Below are positions 14,456 to 22,813 of a DNA stretch of 23,317 nt, piece by piece. This DNA is from Alistipes sp. CAG:435 (GTDB taxonomy: Bacteria > Bacteroidota > Bacteroidia > Bacteroidales > UBA932). The stretch's first letter is position 1. The number at the start of each line of letters is the position of its first letter. Location of the stretch: positions 1 through 23,317 of the forward strand of contig FR893121.1 of assembly GCA_000433355.1 (NCBI GenBank), in the 5' to 3' direction. Position numbers and translations under genes: made by a program. The notes under the pieces are model-generated. The model did no database searches, was not told the origin of the DNA, and saw only the letters and a list, made by a program, of their open reading frames with translations.

Positions 14456-16189
14456 TTAATCGTTCTTTTCCAGCAGACTCTGGGAGATGTTGATGATGAA
14501 GTCACCCATCTTCTCAAGCTCCTGCACTATGTCGATGTAGAACACTCCTGTCTGGTAGTTGTAGCCTTCCTTCTCGATGTTGACTATGTGCTCCTCACGC
14601 AGGCTGTTGCGGTACTCGTTGATGTTATATTCAGCGTCCTCGGCGTTGGATATGTCCTTGAGGAAGAGGGCTGAGGATTCGAGATTGTCAACCATTGCCT
14701 TGAAGGCCACGTCCAGAAGATCGAGCATCCTGTCAAGCCTCTTGACCATCTCGTCATCGAAGGTCTTGCCGTGGTCAAGGGCGCGCTTCATCATCCTGCC
14801 GATGGCCTCGCCGGAGTCTCCGATGCTTTCCAGCTCGCCGATCACCCTGTACATCGACTTGATTCTCAATGCGGAGACAGCGCTGATGTCACCCTTGGAC
14901 ACCTCGTTCAGGTAGGAAGCGATCTCATATTCAATCTTGTCCGTGATGCTCTCGTACTTGACTAGTTTCTCATTGACGGACTCAAGTTCGGATTGGGTCT
15001 TGGCGCTCACCGCACTGCGGATGAAGCCGACCTCCCGGCAGCATATTTCCGCAAAATGAATGATTTCCTGCTTGGCCTCGTCGAGGGAAAGTTCCGCCGT
15101 GGAAAGAGGTCCGCCTTGAATGAACTTGAGGCGATAAACCTCCTCCTCTCCCTTAGGGGTAGGGATGATCCTGTTGACCGCCTTGACGAGCTGAGGGATG
15201 AACCAGACGAGAATCAGGGTCGTGGAAAGGTTGAAGACCGTGTGCAGGATGCATATTCCGTAAAGCATCGAGTTCTGCTGCTCGGGTGAGAAACCTCCTG
15301 CGGCGGTCGTTCCGTCGAACAGGGTGACAGGATTCTCGAAGCCTATCGCGGTGGTCATCGAGGCGATGATCCTCATCAACGGGTTGAAGAACACCAAAGC
15401 CAGGACTACGCCGATCACATTGAACAGGGTGTTGGCGATGGCCGTCCGCTTGGCCGAATAGTTCGCCACGGCGGCGGCGATGTTGGCGGTGATCGTGGTT
15501 CCGATGTTGGCTCCCAAGACCATCGCGGCGGCCATCTCGAAATTGATCCAGCCGTTCGCCACAAAAACCATCGTCAGAGCAAGGGAGGCGCTGGAGGCCT
15601 GCACTATCACGGTTATCAATGCACCAACAAGGGTGAATATGATCACGGAGAAAAAGCCGTAGCTGGTCAGGTTCTTCACAAGAGCCAGAACCTCAGGATA
15701 TTGGTTCAGGTCCGGCACCGAGTTCTTCATTGTGGCGAGACCTATGAGCAGGAACGCGAATCCGATGATGAACTCACCGATGTTGCTGTTCCGGTTGCTC
15801 TTGAGGGTCATCATGAAGAATCCCAAGGCGATGAACGGAACCGCGAACGCTCCGATGTCATAGCTGAATCCGAACAGGGAGATCATCCACGCCGTGAGCG
15901 TCGTTCCGATGTTCGCCCCCATGATCACCCCTATGGCGTTGCCAAGGGCGAGCAGACCGGCGTTGACCATGCTGACGACCATCACGGTCGTTCCGCTTGA
16001 TGACTGGATGAGGGCAGTGATGACAATACCCGTAATGATACCTTTGAAGGTCGTTGACGTCATCGACGCCAGAAACGATCGCAGCTTGTCACCCGCCGCC
16101 TTCTGAAGACCCTCGCTCATCATGGTCATTCCATACAGGAACATGGCCATCGCTCCGAGCAGGGTAAGAATCTGTAGAAATACCTGCAT
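14456..16189 (-). CDS. Na/Pi cotransporter family protein with PhoU-like tail
   Basis: This 577-residue inner-membrane protein probably imports phosphate with sodium. It has the inverted-repeat architecture of the PNaS family: QSSSGTT (62-68) with GANIGTT (91-97), then QASSAS (197-202) with GANIGTT (226-232). About eight to ten hydrophobic segments lie within the first 350 residues. Residues about 365-577 form a PhoU-like helical domain (ELESIGDSGEAIGR, VQELEKMGDFIINI). The gene is first in the leftward group with the thioredoxin-like lipoprotein and galM. A -7-like box TAAATTTG lies upstream on the same strand (16213-16220), without a good -33 element. No Pho-box-like repeat is apparent. Confidence 0.92.
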   Translation of the reverse strand: MQVFLQILTLLGAMAMFLYGMTMMSEGLQKAAGDKLRSFLASMTSTTFKGIITGIVITALIQSSSGTTVMVVSMVNAGLLALGNAIGVIMGANIGTTLTAWMISLFGFSYDIGAFAVPFIALGFFMMTLKSNRNSNIGEFIIGFAFLLIGLATMKNSVPDLNQYPEVLALVKNLTSYGFFSVIIFTLVGALITVIVQASSASLALTMVFVANGWINFEMAAAMVLGANIGTTITANIAAAVANYSAKRTAIANTLFNVIGVVLALVFFNPLMRIIASMTTAIGFENPVTLFDGTTAAGGFSPEQQNSMLYGICILHTVFNLSTTLILVWFIPQLVKAVNRIIPTPKGEEEVYRLKFIQGGPLSTAELSLDEAKQEIIHFAEICCREVGFIRSAVSAKTQSELESVNEKLVKYESITDKIEYEIASYLNEVSKGDISAVSALRIKSMYRVIGELESIGDSGEAIGRMMKRALDHGKTFDDEMVKRLDRMLDLLDVAFKAMVDNLESSALFLKDISNAEDAEYNINEYRNSLREEHIVNIEKEGYNYQTGVFYIDIVQELEKMGDFIINISQSLLEKND

Positions 16190-16212
16190 CTATCTTCTTA
16201 AGAATATTCCTA

Positions 16213-16220
16213 CAAATTTA
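16213..16220 (-). promoter_or_regulatory. -7 box upstream of the Na/Pi symporter operon
   Basis: On the minus strand TAAATTTG matches TAnnTTTG, 24 bases before the ATG at 16189. The -33 site is not conserved. The rest of the 16221-16436 gap is AT-rich and holds no gene that I can see; a 16-bp palindrome TGATGGTGCACCATCA (16424-16439) ends it. Confidence 0.45.
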
Positions 16221-16436
16221 CTCAAAATTCTTTTTGGTATTTAAATGATTTCAATAAAAATGAGAAGACTTTCACTAATGTGTCTGCGAAATACACTCGT
16301 CTGAAAATCAATGAATCAAGCAATTGTCTTTGGTTAGATCACACCAAAGGGAATCATTTAATTCGTTACTGTTCAGACATTTATAAAACACCAAACAAAA
16401 TGCAGAGACCGGCTTGTCAAGGATGATGGTGCACCA

Positions 16437-16949
16437 TCAGAAAGACATTCCGAAAGTAAGTCCGTTCCATAAGCTCACATCAACAGCCGTAATACAAAGC
16501 ACTTTAGAGCCGATTCCGCAGAACGAGTTTTTTTTACGACCAAACCATTGTCTTAACTCTACCCCAAAACCCACAATGAATTTGGTCTGAGTAATATTCC
16601 CTGAAAAGAGTCCATACATGAAACCTGTCTCTATGCTCGGAACAAGCTGAAAAGAACTCTCCCACGCTTTCACGTACGAATAGTTGAGCGTTCCGCCATA
16701 AAAAGCTCTTTCTACACCAGAATGCATAAAACATGCGCCAATAAATGAATTATCCGGCAGATGGTAGCCGACTACAAGTTCTTCAAGCACATTTCCGATA
16801 GTAGTATTGCCGGATAGATAAAGATTTGCATAGACATCAACTTTTATTTTATCCTGAGCATATAGTCCATTTATGCAGCTGCCACAAAACATGGCAATAC
16901 CAACAATCGCTGAGTTAAAAATATTTATATTATTCTTTGACCATAACAT
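16437..16949 (-). CDS. Small exported protein, probable outer-membrane beta-barrel
   Basis: This 170-residue protein begins MLWSKNNINIFNSAIVGIAM with a signal peptide ending about GLYA-Q. The mature part has alternating hydrophobic strands (VDVYANLYL, ELVVGYHLPD, SIETGFMYGLF, KFIVGFGVELRQWFG) and ends in Phe (LTFGMSF), the usual outer-membrane insertion signal. Eight short strands are plausible. ATG 16949 is preferred over an upstream start at 16979 because it places the signal peptide at the N-terminus. The start lies inside the end of the decayed gene to its right, a 20-base overlap typical of an operon. The DNA is much more AT-rich than the flanking core genes. I do not recognise the family. 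Confidence 0.55.
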   Translation of the reverse strand: MLWSKNNINIFNSAIVGIAMFCGSCINGLYAQDKIKVDVYANLYLSGNTTIGNVLEELVVGYHLPDNSFIGACFMHSGVERAFYGGTLNYSYVKAWESSFQLVPSIETGFMYGLFSGNITQTKFIVGFGVELRQWFGRKKNSFCGIGSKVLCITAVDVSLWNGLTFGMSF

Positions 16950-17479
16950 ATTCTGTATTCCATAATCTTGCACTAGCATTAGCTACAGTTAGCCCCTCTC
17001 TCAAATTATGTTTGATAGGTTCAGCCACCGCAAAGATATCAATAATACACATAACACGGTCAAAATACTCTCCTTTATTTTCTATTGGGTTAACTTTTTG
17101 CAAGCCTTCCAGTATAGGTTCAAAGATAGTGAGCTGTTGTGAATTTTCCGGGAATCTTCTTTTCAAAATGGCAATATATTCATGTATGGATGTGTCTGTG
17201 GTACAAGAATCCACGCATTCCTTTATAACATCAAAATTATCTATAAGCGATAAGTACAAAAGCGTGGAGTCCTGATTAGCCAAAACAGACACTTCCTTTG
17301 CGATACGACATGCCATAATAGTATCCGGGGCCTCATAAAATTTCTCTCCTTATTTATCATATAGATTAGTAATCACAGTATTATGCAGGATTCCGGCAGA
17401 TGCTCCTTCACCAGTCCATTCTTCATTTTGAAGATATGTCATCGAAATAGATTCCTCCAACAAAGGAACTGATTCGACC
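16930..17479 (-). pseudogene. Unknown gene broken by an in-frame stop and a MITE
   Basis: From ATG 17316 a 128-residue frame is open (MACRIAKEVSVLANQDSTLL ... EYVMVKE), mostly helical and without a signal peptide. The same frame is open further upstream, interrupted only by TAA at 17350-17352: upstream of it reads ESISMTYLQNEEWTGEGASA and HNTVITNLYDK, downstream GEKFYEAPDTIMACRIA. This suggests one older protein with a nonsense change. The 160-bp element at 17483-17642 then cuts it; on its far side the same frame continues as SVACAIAASNRFFDWIDNK. Alternatively the 128-residue part is re-expressed as a shorter gene. No family is recognised. Confidence 0.6.
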
Positions 17480-17645
17480 TTAGAAGCTGTTTTGAATTGT
17501 TTGTTTGAAGGTTTGAGAGTGAAAAACTTCAGTTTCGACCGCTTCTTCCAAGGAAGATAGCGGTGCTATCTGACTGAAGAAGCGGGAAGAAAATGAAGAT
17601 TTTTCACCTCAAAGAACATTTCAAACAATTCAAAACAGCTTCTTA
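17480..17645. mobile_element. MITE-like palindromic element with TTA target duplication
   Basis: Perfect 22-bp inverted arms at 17482-17503 and 17622-17643 begin AGAAGCTGTTTTGAATTG. They enclose further paired arms CCGCTTCTTC (17539-17548) with GAAGAAGCGG (17576-17585), and GATAGC (17556-17561) with GCTATC (17565-17570). The 160-bp core (17483-17642) is flanked by TTA on both sides (17480-17482 and 17643-17645). It encodes no protein, so a transposase elsewhere would be needed. Removing the element and one TTA restores an open frame in the interrupted gene. Confidence 0.8.
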
Positions 17646-17740
17646 TTATCTATCCAGTCGAAAAAACGGTTTGAAGCAGCAATCGCACAAGCAACAGAAA
17701 CATTCTGCACTATAGGGATTTGCAAAGCAACAAAAAAGAA

Positions 17741-17769
17741 CTTGCCTTGTGATAAAATCACTATATTCG
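17741..17769 (+). promoter_or_regulatory. Candidate promoter of the large exported protein
   Basis: TATATTCG (17762-17769) is one base off TAnnTTTG and identical to the box at 9-16. CTTG (17741-17744) lies 17 bases upstream, slightly shorter than the usual spacing. The predicted transcript would begin near 17774, which favours ATG 17794 as the start. Confidence 0.4.
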
Positions 17770-17793
17770 CAGATGACTTTTGAATATGATCTT

Positions 17794-20700
17794 ATGGCTA
17801 AGACTGGTATCAAGATATTTACTGTGATTCTTCTCGCATTGACCAGCTTCAAATCCAGCGCGCAGTTCTCGCTGACGGGGAATGATCCGGCGGCGCTGCG
17901 GTGGAGGCAGATGGAGACGGAGAACTTCAGATTGATCTTCCCGAAAGGAGAGGACTCACTGGCAAGGGTTTACGGGACGGAGCTGGAGGTGGCGCGGCTA
18001 AGGATAGCAAGATCATCAGGTTACCTTATCGGGCAGAGTTACAAGTGGAAGATGCCGGTCGTGCTGCACAGCCGCTATGTGCTGCCGAACGCTTCGGTCA
18101 CATGGGCGCCGAAAAGGATGGACATATTCACAGTCAACGATCCTTATGAGCCGACGGCGATGCCATGGGTGCGAAATCTGGCGATCCATGAGGGGCGGCA
18201 CGCGGCGCAGATGCAGTTCGGGGCGGACAGAGGCAACAAGGCGCTGCATTGGCTTTTCGGAGAAATGGCGGCCGGAGCTTTCGCTGGAATATACCCGGGA
18301 CCGGCGTTCCTCGAAGGCGATGCGGTGGTGGCGGAAACGGCGCTCAGTCGGAGCGGACGTGGAAGACAGGCCTCGTTTCTTGAATATATGAGGCCGGCTT
18401 TCGACTGCGGCGACCGGCGGGACTACTACAGATGGTTCTATGGATCAAACAAGAACTATACACCTGATTATTACAGGGTTGGCTATATGCTCATCGCCGG
18501 GACGAGAGTATTCTTCAACGATCCTCTTTTCACTCAGGAATATTTTGACCGGGTTGTCCGCAAGGGCTGGCTCTTCAATCTCCAGAAGACCGTAAAGGCC
18601 GCCAGCGGAAAAAGTTTCAATGAATCTTTCCGGATCATAGAGGAGAATTTCCAGCAGCTTTGGAATGTTGAGACTGCACTCAGGGAGCCGTTCATGCCGT
18701 CAAGGCAGGTCAGCCGGACACCTTCGATGCACACGGAGTTCAAAGGGGCTGTCACAGTTGATGGTTCGGGAATATATTCCCTCAAGTCAGGGATGGCCAC
18801 CGCCAACAGCCTCGTTCGCCTGGATGCCTCGGGTAATGAAAAGAGAATCAGGTCTTTCGCCTCCTACACGAGCAGCCTCTTCCTCGATTCAGAAAGTCAA
18901 CGAATATTCTGGAGCGAATCCGTGGCGGGGCGTCGGTGGACCCTCGGCGGAAGCTCGCGGATTCGTTATGTGGATCTGACAAAACCGAGGAAAGTCCATG
19001 ATCTGACAAAAAAAGGAAGGTATTTCAATCCGGCACCGGCACCTGACGGAAATGTCATCGCCGCCTCTGAATATCCTTACGCGGGAGGATCGCGGATTGT
19101 TCTGCTGGCCACCACTGATGGATCCGTCAAGGAATCGTTCATCGCTCCGGACTCGCTTCAGTTCACGGAGTCGGCTTGGATCGGAGACAGGCTTTTTGCG
19201 GCAGGATTGTCGGAGAACGGAATGGGAGTCTATGAGATTGTCGGACGGATGGCCAACGGCAAGGCTGCTCTCCGTCAATTACTTGGCCCTCAACCCGTCA
19301 CCCTCTCACATTTTCGCACCGTTCCGGCTGTTGGATCTGCGGTTCGACAGGACTCACCGAACTTCGGAATGTCCGGCAAAGAAGAAACCTTCAACTCAGG
19401 TCACTTCGACAGGCTCAGTGACCGGTCGCCGGGTCATCAGTCCGGCAATGCTCGGGGAACGGAACAGGATCGGGCGCCGAGCCTGTCGAAGCGCCCGGTT
19501 TCTGAAGGAACGCAACTGTCTTTTCTATGCGACAGGACTGGAGTGACGGAGTTATATTCATTGGACGTGGAGAACCTGACACTGCGGCGGCTGACCTCGA
19601 CACGCTACGGGATCAGTTCACCGGTGTTCAAGGCTGACACGCTGTATTACAGTTCGTTGGCGGCATCGGACAGACCTCGAGACTACAAGCAAGGACGGAT
19701 GATGTACGCCACAGCGGTAAGCGACCTGCCGATTACCGAAGTCCGCTACGAGGATATTCATAAATACCCTGTCGCAGACGCGCTTACAGCGCAGGAAACC
19801 GCCCTTGGCGACTCAATCGCCGTTGCCGCGGAGGTAAAATTTTCGCAACCGGAAAGATATTCAAAGATCAGACTCCCGCATATTCATTCCTGGGCGCCGG
19901 TCTATTTCAACTACGACAACGTCGAGTCCATAAGCGGTGACGACTACTACAAGACCGCCTCGCTTGGCGCCACCGCCATGTTCCAGAACCTGCTCAGCAC
20001 CGGCTACGGAATGGTAGGCTACGGAGCTCATGAGGATCCGTACAAGGACGGGGATTGGAGACATTCCGGACACTTCAAGTACATATTCACAGGTCTTTGG
20101 CCGGTGATTGAGTTCTCCGCCGACTTCAATGACAGAGCCGCGATGGACATTCAGAAAATCCAAGTCTCGAAGGAAAAGATGTACAGGCTTTACAACAAAG
20201 GCACTCTGACCGACAAGCCTTATTTTGAAGGAGGGTTGAAAGTCTATATTCCGTTCAATTTCTCGTCAGGCGGCATCAACCGGGGACTGATTCCGCAGGT
20301 CAAGTACAAGTTCACCAACGACAGGTACAATGACCAGATTCTGTTCCAGCACATCGTGAAAAAAGACGGAAAGGATGTGACCGAGACCTATAGCACAATC
20401 GGCGAAAACAACATCTCTCCGCTTCAGACTCTGGATGCATCGATAAGAGGCTATGTCATGAGACAGAAAGCCCCGTCACAGGTCTTTCCGTCGCTCGGAT
20501 TCGGTGCGGAACTGGGATTTCACTTCAGACCGGGCCATATGAAGGCCTACAATCCGACCGCTTATCTCTACACCTACGGCTATCTTCCAGGGTTCACGGC
20601 CCGTCAAGGACTCAGGCTCACCGCGTCGATGGAGGTGTGGTACGGGCCATACGAAGAGGGCGGAATCATGGAAGGAGCATTGACTGCCATTCCAAGAGGG

Positions 20701-21099
20701 TTCGTGGACACCAACCTTAAAAGCATCATCAACTCCTGCTCGGAGTCCAGATGGAGGGTCACCGCAGACTATGCGATTCCTTTCGCTGACGTGGACTGGT
20801 CGTTCCTCAGCCCCGTGGCCTACGTCAAGAACTTCGAGCTGACGCCGTTCTTCGACTGGTCCTACCAGACATTCAGTTGGAACCACGAACTTCATTACAA
20901 TCCAGGAGCGGTCACGGGCGAGAACCTGTTCAGCGTCGGAGCCGACTTCACCGTCAGGCTCGGCAACTTCTTCTGGCTCCCTTACGACACGCAGATCGGC
21001 ATCCGCTACGCCCGCAACTTCTGGCACTACATCGACCGCTTCCCGATCTCCAACCTCAACAAGGACTACATCGGCTGGATATTCAGCATAAGTCTTTAG
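17794..21099 (+). CDS. Exported HExxH metallopeptidase-like, propeller and beta-barrel protein
   Basis: The 1101-residue protein starts with a signal peptide (MAKTGIKIFTVILLALTSFK, cut near SSAQ). The N-terminal domain contains HEGRH (132-136), a full HExxH zinc motif, with FLEGD (E174) as a possible third ligand, as in gluzincins. Residues about 320-680 are beta-rich with repeated propeller-like pieces (YFNPAPAPDGNVIAASEYPY, LSFLCDRTGVTELYSLDVEN). From about 700 to the end the pattern is amphipathic strands ending YIGWIFSISL, like an outer-membrane barrel. Residues about 536-568 are encoded by two inserted palindromic repeats. Upstream in-frame starts (GTG 17749, ATG 17773) are rejected because they precede the signal peptide. 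Role inferred: surface or periplasmic protein processing. Confidence 0.75.
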   Translation: MAKTGIKIFTVILLALTSFKSSAQFSLTGNDPAALRWRQMETENFRLIFPKGEDSLARVYGTELEVARLRIARSSGYLIGQSYKWKMPVVLHSRYVLPNASVTWAPKRMDIFTVNDPYEPTAMPWVRNLAIHEGRHAAQMQFGADRGNKALHWLFGEMAAGAFAGIYPGPAFLEGDAVVAETALSRSGRGRQASFLEYMRPAFDCGDRRDYYRWFYGSNKNYTPDYYRVGYMLIAGTRVFFNDPLFTQEYFDRVVRKGWLFNLQKTVKAASGKSFNESFRIIEENFQQLWNVETALREPFMPSRQVSRTPSMHTEFKGAVTVDGSGIYSLKSGMATANSLVRLDASGNEKRIRSFASYTSSLFLDSESQRIFWSESVAGRRWTLGGSSRIRYVDLTKPRKVHDLTKKGRYFNPAPAPDGNVIAASEYPYAGGSRIVLLATTDGSVKESFIAPDSLQFTESAWIGDRLFAAGLSENGMGVYEIVGRMANGKAALRQLLGPQPVTLSHFRTVPAVGSAVRQDSPNFGMSGKEETFNSGHFDRLSDRSPGHQSGNARGTEQDRAPSLSKRPVSEGTQLSFLCDRTGVTELYSLDVENLTLRRLTSTRYGISSPVFKADTLYYSSLAASDRPRDYKQGRMMYATAVSDLPITEVRYEDIHKYPVADALTAQETALGDSIAVAAEVKFSQPERYSKIRLPHIHSWAPVYFNYDNVESISGDDYYKTASLGATAMFQNLLSTGYGMVGYGAHEDPYKDGDWRHSGHFKYIFTGLWPVIEFSADFNDRAAMDIQKIQVSKEKMYRLYNKGTLTDKPYFEGGLKVYIPFNFSSGGINRGLIPQVKYKFTNDRYNDQILFQHIVKKDGKDVTETYSTIGENNISPLQTLDASIRGYVMRQKAPSQVFPSLGFGAELGFHFRPGHMKAYNPTAYLYTYGYLPGFTARQGLRLTASMEVWYGPYEEGGIMEGALTAIPRGFVDTNLKSIINSCSESRWRVTADYAIPFADVDWSFLSPVAYVKNFELTPFFDWSYQTFSWNHELHYNPGAVTGENLFSVGADFTVRLGNFFWLPYDTQIGIRYARNFWHYIDRFPISNLNKDYIGWIFSISL
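19399..19497. repeat. Pair of palindromic repeats absorbed in the reading frame
   Basis: GGTCAC (19399-19404) and GTGACC (19418-19423) flank the 13-base core TTCGACAGGCTCA. A second palindrome has arms CGGGCGC (19471-19477) and GCGCCCG (19491-19497) around CGAGCCTGTCGAA, the reverse complement of the same core with one base different. The host frame stays open, reading HFDRLSDRSPGHQ and APSLSKRPV. Confidence 0.8.
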
Positions 21100-21158
21100 A
21101 TAGTTTTAGTGGCGCCAAAGGAATCTTCAATGTAGATTTGTACCTTAAAGCCCCCTCC

Positions 21159-21375
21159 GGTGTACCAACTGCCACCAAAGCCACACTCGGTACAGGAGAC
21201 ACCCCTCTGGTGTACCAAACGCCACCAAAGCCGCACTCGGTACAGGAGACACCCTTCCGGTGTACCAAACGCCACCAAAGCCGCACTCGGTACAAGAGAC
21301 ACCCCTCTGGCGTACCAAACGCCACTAACGCCGCACTCGGTACAGGAGACATCCCTCTGGTGTACCAAACGCCAC
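21159..21375. repeat. 50-bp tandem repeat array, about 4.3 copies
   Basis: Copies begin at 21159, 21209, 21259 and 21309, with a partial fifth at 21359. Each has GGTGTACC near its start and CACTCGGTAC in the middle. Within a unit TGTACC (e.g. 21211-21216) can pair with GGTACA (21239-21244), and GGTGT with ACACC, so each unit can fold into a hairpin. The period is not divisible by three, so it is not coding. It fills the gap between the large exported protein and the yeiH-type gene; 21100-21158 holds no gene. Confidence 0.9.
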
Positions 21376-21393
21376 TTCAACTTTTGAAAAAGT

Positions 21394-21425
21394 TTTGCGA
21401 GAAACCGGCAGTTGTTATATCTTTG
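21394..21425 (+). promoter_or_regulatory. Promoter of the YeiH-type transporter operon
   Basis: TTTG (21394-21397) and TATCTTTG (21418-21425) are separated by 20 bases, a perfect Bacteroidota -33/-7 promoter. The ATG follows 36 bases downstream at 21461. The box lies just beyond the tandem repeats. Confidence 0.8.
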
Positions 21426-21460
21426 CAAAATAGTAAAACATTATACTAATTTTTCTACAG

Positions 21461-22813
21461 ATGGAGAAAGGCAAGACTGTTCCCGCGTTTTGGGGCAAGG
21501 AGGACTGGCAGGCAATCTGGATCGGCGGCATCGTGATCGTCATCGCCTGCATCGCTGTCCTGACTAAGGCATTTGATTTTTCGGCGGTTAAATTCGCCAC
21601 TTGGACTCTCGGAGAGAATCTCTCCGGGGCAGCAGCAGCAAAGGTTGTCCCTTTGGGTGAGCAGCTTGGAGCCTGGGCGTTCTGGCGCAAGTTCCTCGTG
21701 ACGTTCATCACCCTCGGAGCGTTGTTCACGATCGGAGTCAAACTCCAGGGCGAAAGCGTGAAGAAATATATTCCCGCCATCATCGGACTGTTCGTCATCG
21801 CTCTGGTGGTTCGTCTCATAAGCGCTGAATATACCCTCAACCGCTACCTCGAATGGGCTTTCTGGGCCCTTCTGGTCGGCCTTCTGATCTCCAACACGGT
21901 AGGTGTCCCGAACTGGCTCAAACCAGCCATCAAGACTGAGTTCTACATCAAGTCCGGCCTTGTCATCATGGGATTCTCCGTGCTGTTCTCAAACATCGCA
22001 AAGTTCGGTCTCTATGGCCTTGGAATTGCCTGGATCGTGACCCCGATTGTAATCCTGTTCATGTGGTGGTTCGGAACCAGAGTGCTTAAGATCGGCAACA
22101 AACCGCTTGTCATAACCATGGCGACGGCAACCAGCGTCTGCGGAACCAGCGCGGCGATCGCCACCGCGGCGGCATCAAACGCCAAGAAGAACGACCTCTC
22201 CATCACGGTGTCCATATCCATCATATTCACTATCATTATGATGGTGCTTGAGCCTGTGATCATCAAGGCCTGCGGGATGTCGCAGATCATGGGCGGATCT
22301 CTCATCGGTGGGACAGTTGACTCCACAGGAGCCGTCGTTGTGGCAGGTACTGCCCTTGGTCCGGAGGCTCAGCAGGCGGCTGTGCTTGTGAAGTCAATCC
22401 AGAACATACTGATCGGTTTCATCGCTTTCTTCGTGGCCGTCTTCTTCGCCACAAGGGTAGAGAACACAGGAACTAAAGTGGGTGCGGGAGAAATCTGGTA
22501 CAGATTCCCGAAATTCATCCTCGGATTCTTCATCGCCTCGATGGTGGCCTCTTTCCTCATACAGCCTCTCTGCGGAGCGGATCAGGTCGGAGCGATCAAC
22601 AAGGTACTTGACCAGTACAAGAACTGGGCTTTCGTGCTGGCGTTCACCAGCATCGGACTGGACACCAACTTCAAGGAGATCATCAAGCAGATGCAGGGCG
22701 GCAAGGTGCTATGGCTCTACATCATAGGCCAGCTCTTCAACATCGCGCTGACGTTCTTTGCCGTCTGGTTCCTCCTTTCCGGCAAGTTCTTCCCGATTCC
22801 TGTCCTTGACTGA
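21461..22813 (+). CDS. YeiH family (UPF0324) putative sulfate exporter
   Basis: This 450-residue inner-membrane protein has about eleven to twelve hydrophobic segments. The family signatures are present: TATSVCGTSAAIATA in the middle and GGTVDSTGAVVVAG following. The first 100 residues (MEKGKTVPAFWGKEDWQAIW and a long soluble-looking loop) extend beyond the roughly 340-residue classical YeiH and are common in Bacteroidota homologues. Family members are annotated as putative sulfate or sulfonate exporters, with substrate mostly unproven. Its stop TGA overlaps the next start by one base, so the two are translationally coupled. A strong promoter precedes it. Confidence 0.88.
   Translation: MEKGKTVPAFWGKEDWQAIWIGGIVIVIACIAVLTKAFDFSAVKFATWTLGENLSGAAAAKVVPLGEQLGAWAFWRKFLVTFITLGALFTIGVKLQGESVKKYIPAIIGLFVIALVVRLISAEYTLNRYLEWAFWALLVGLLISNTVGVPNWLKPAIKTEFYIKSGLVIMGFSVLFSNIAKFGLYGLGIAWIVTPIVILFMWWFGTRVLKIGNKPLVITMATATSVCGTSAAIATAAASNAKKNDLSITVSISIIFTIIMMVLEPVIIKACGMSQIMGGSLIGGTVDSTGAVVVAGTALGPEAQQAAVLVKSIQNILIGFIAFFVAVFFATRVENTGTKVGAGEIWYRFPKFILGFFIASMVASFLIQPLCGADQVGAINKVLDQYKNWAFVLAFTSIGLDTNFKEIIKQMQGGKVLWLYIIGQLFNIALTFFAVWFLLSGKFFPIPVLD

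Noticed and set aside
16424..16439. 16-bp palindrome TGATGGTGCACCATCA as an operator
   Set aside because: It includes the stop codon of the outer-membrane-type gene, occurs once and is far from any promoter; chance or a weak terminator is as likely.
21159..21375. CRISPR array
   Set aside because: The whole 50-bp unit is conserved from copy to copy with no variable spacers, and no cas genes are present.
20877..21449. Open frames running through the 50-bp repeats on both strands
   Set aside because: The period is not a multiple of three, so every frame cycles through all phases of the unit; the repeated peptides are an artefact.
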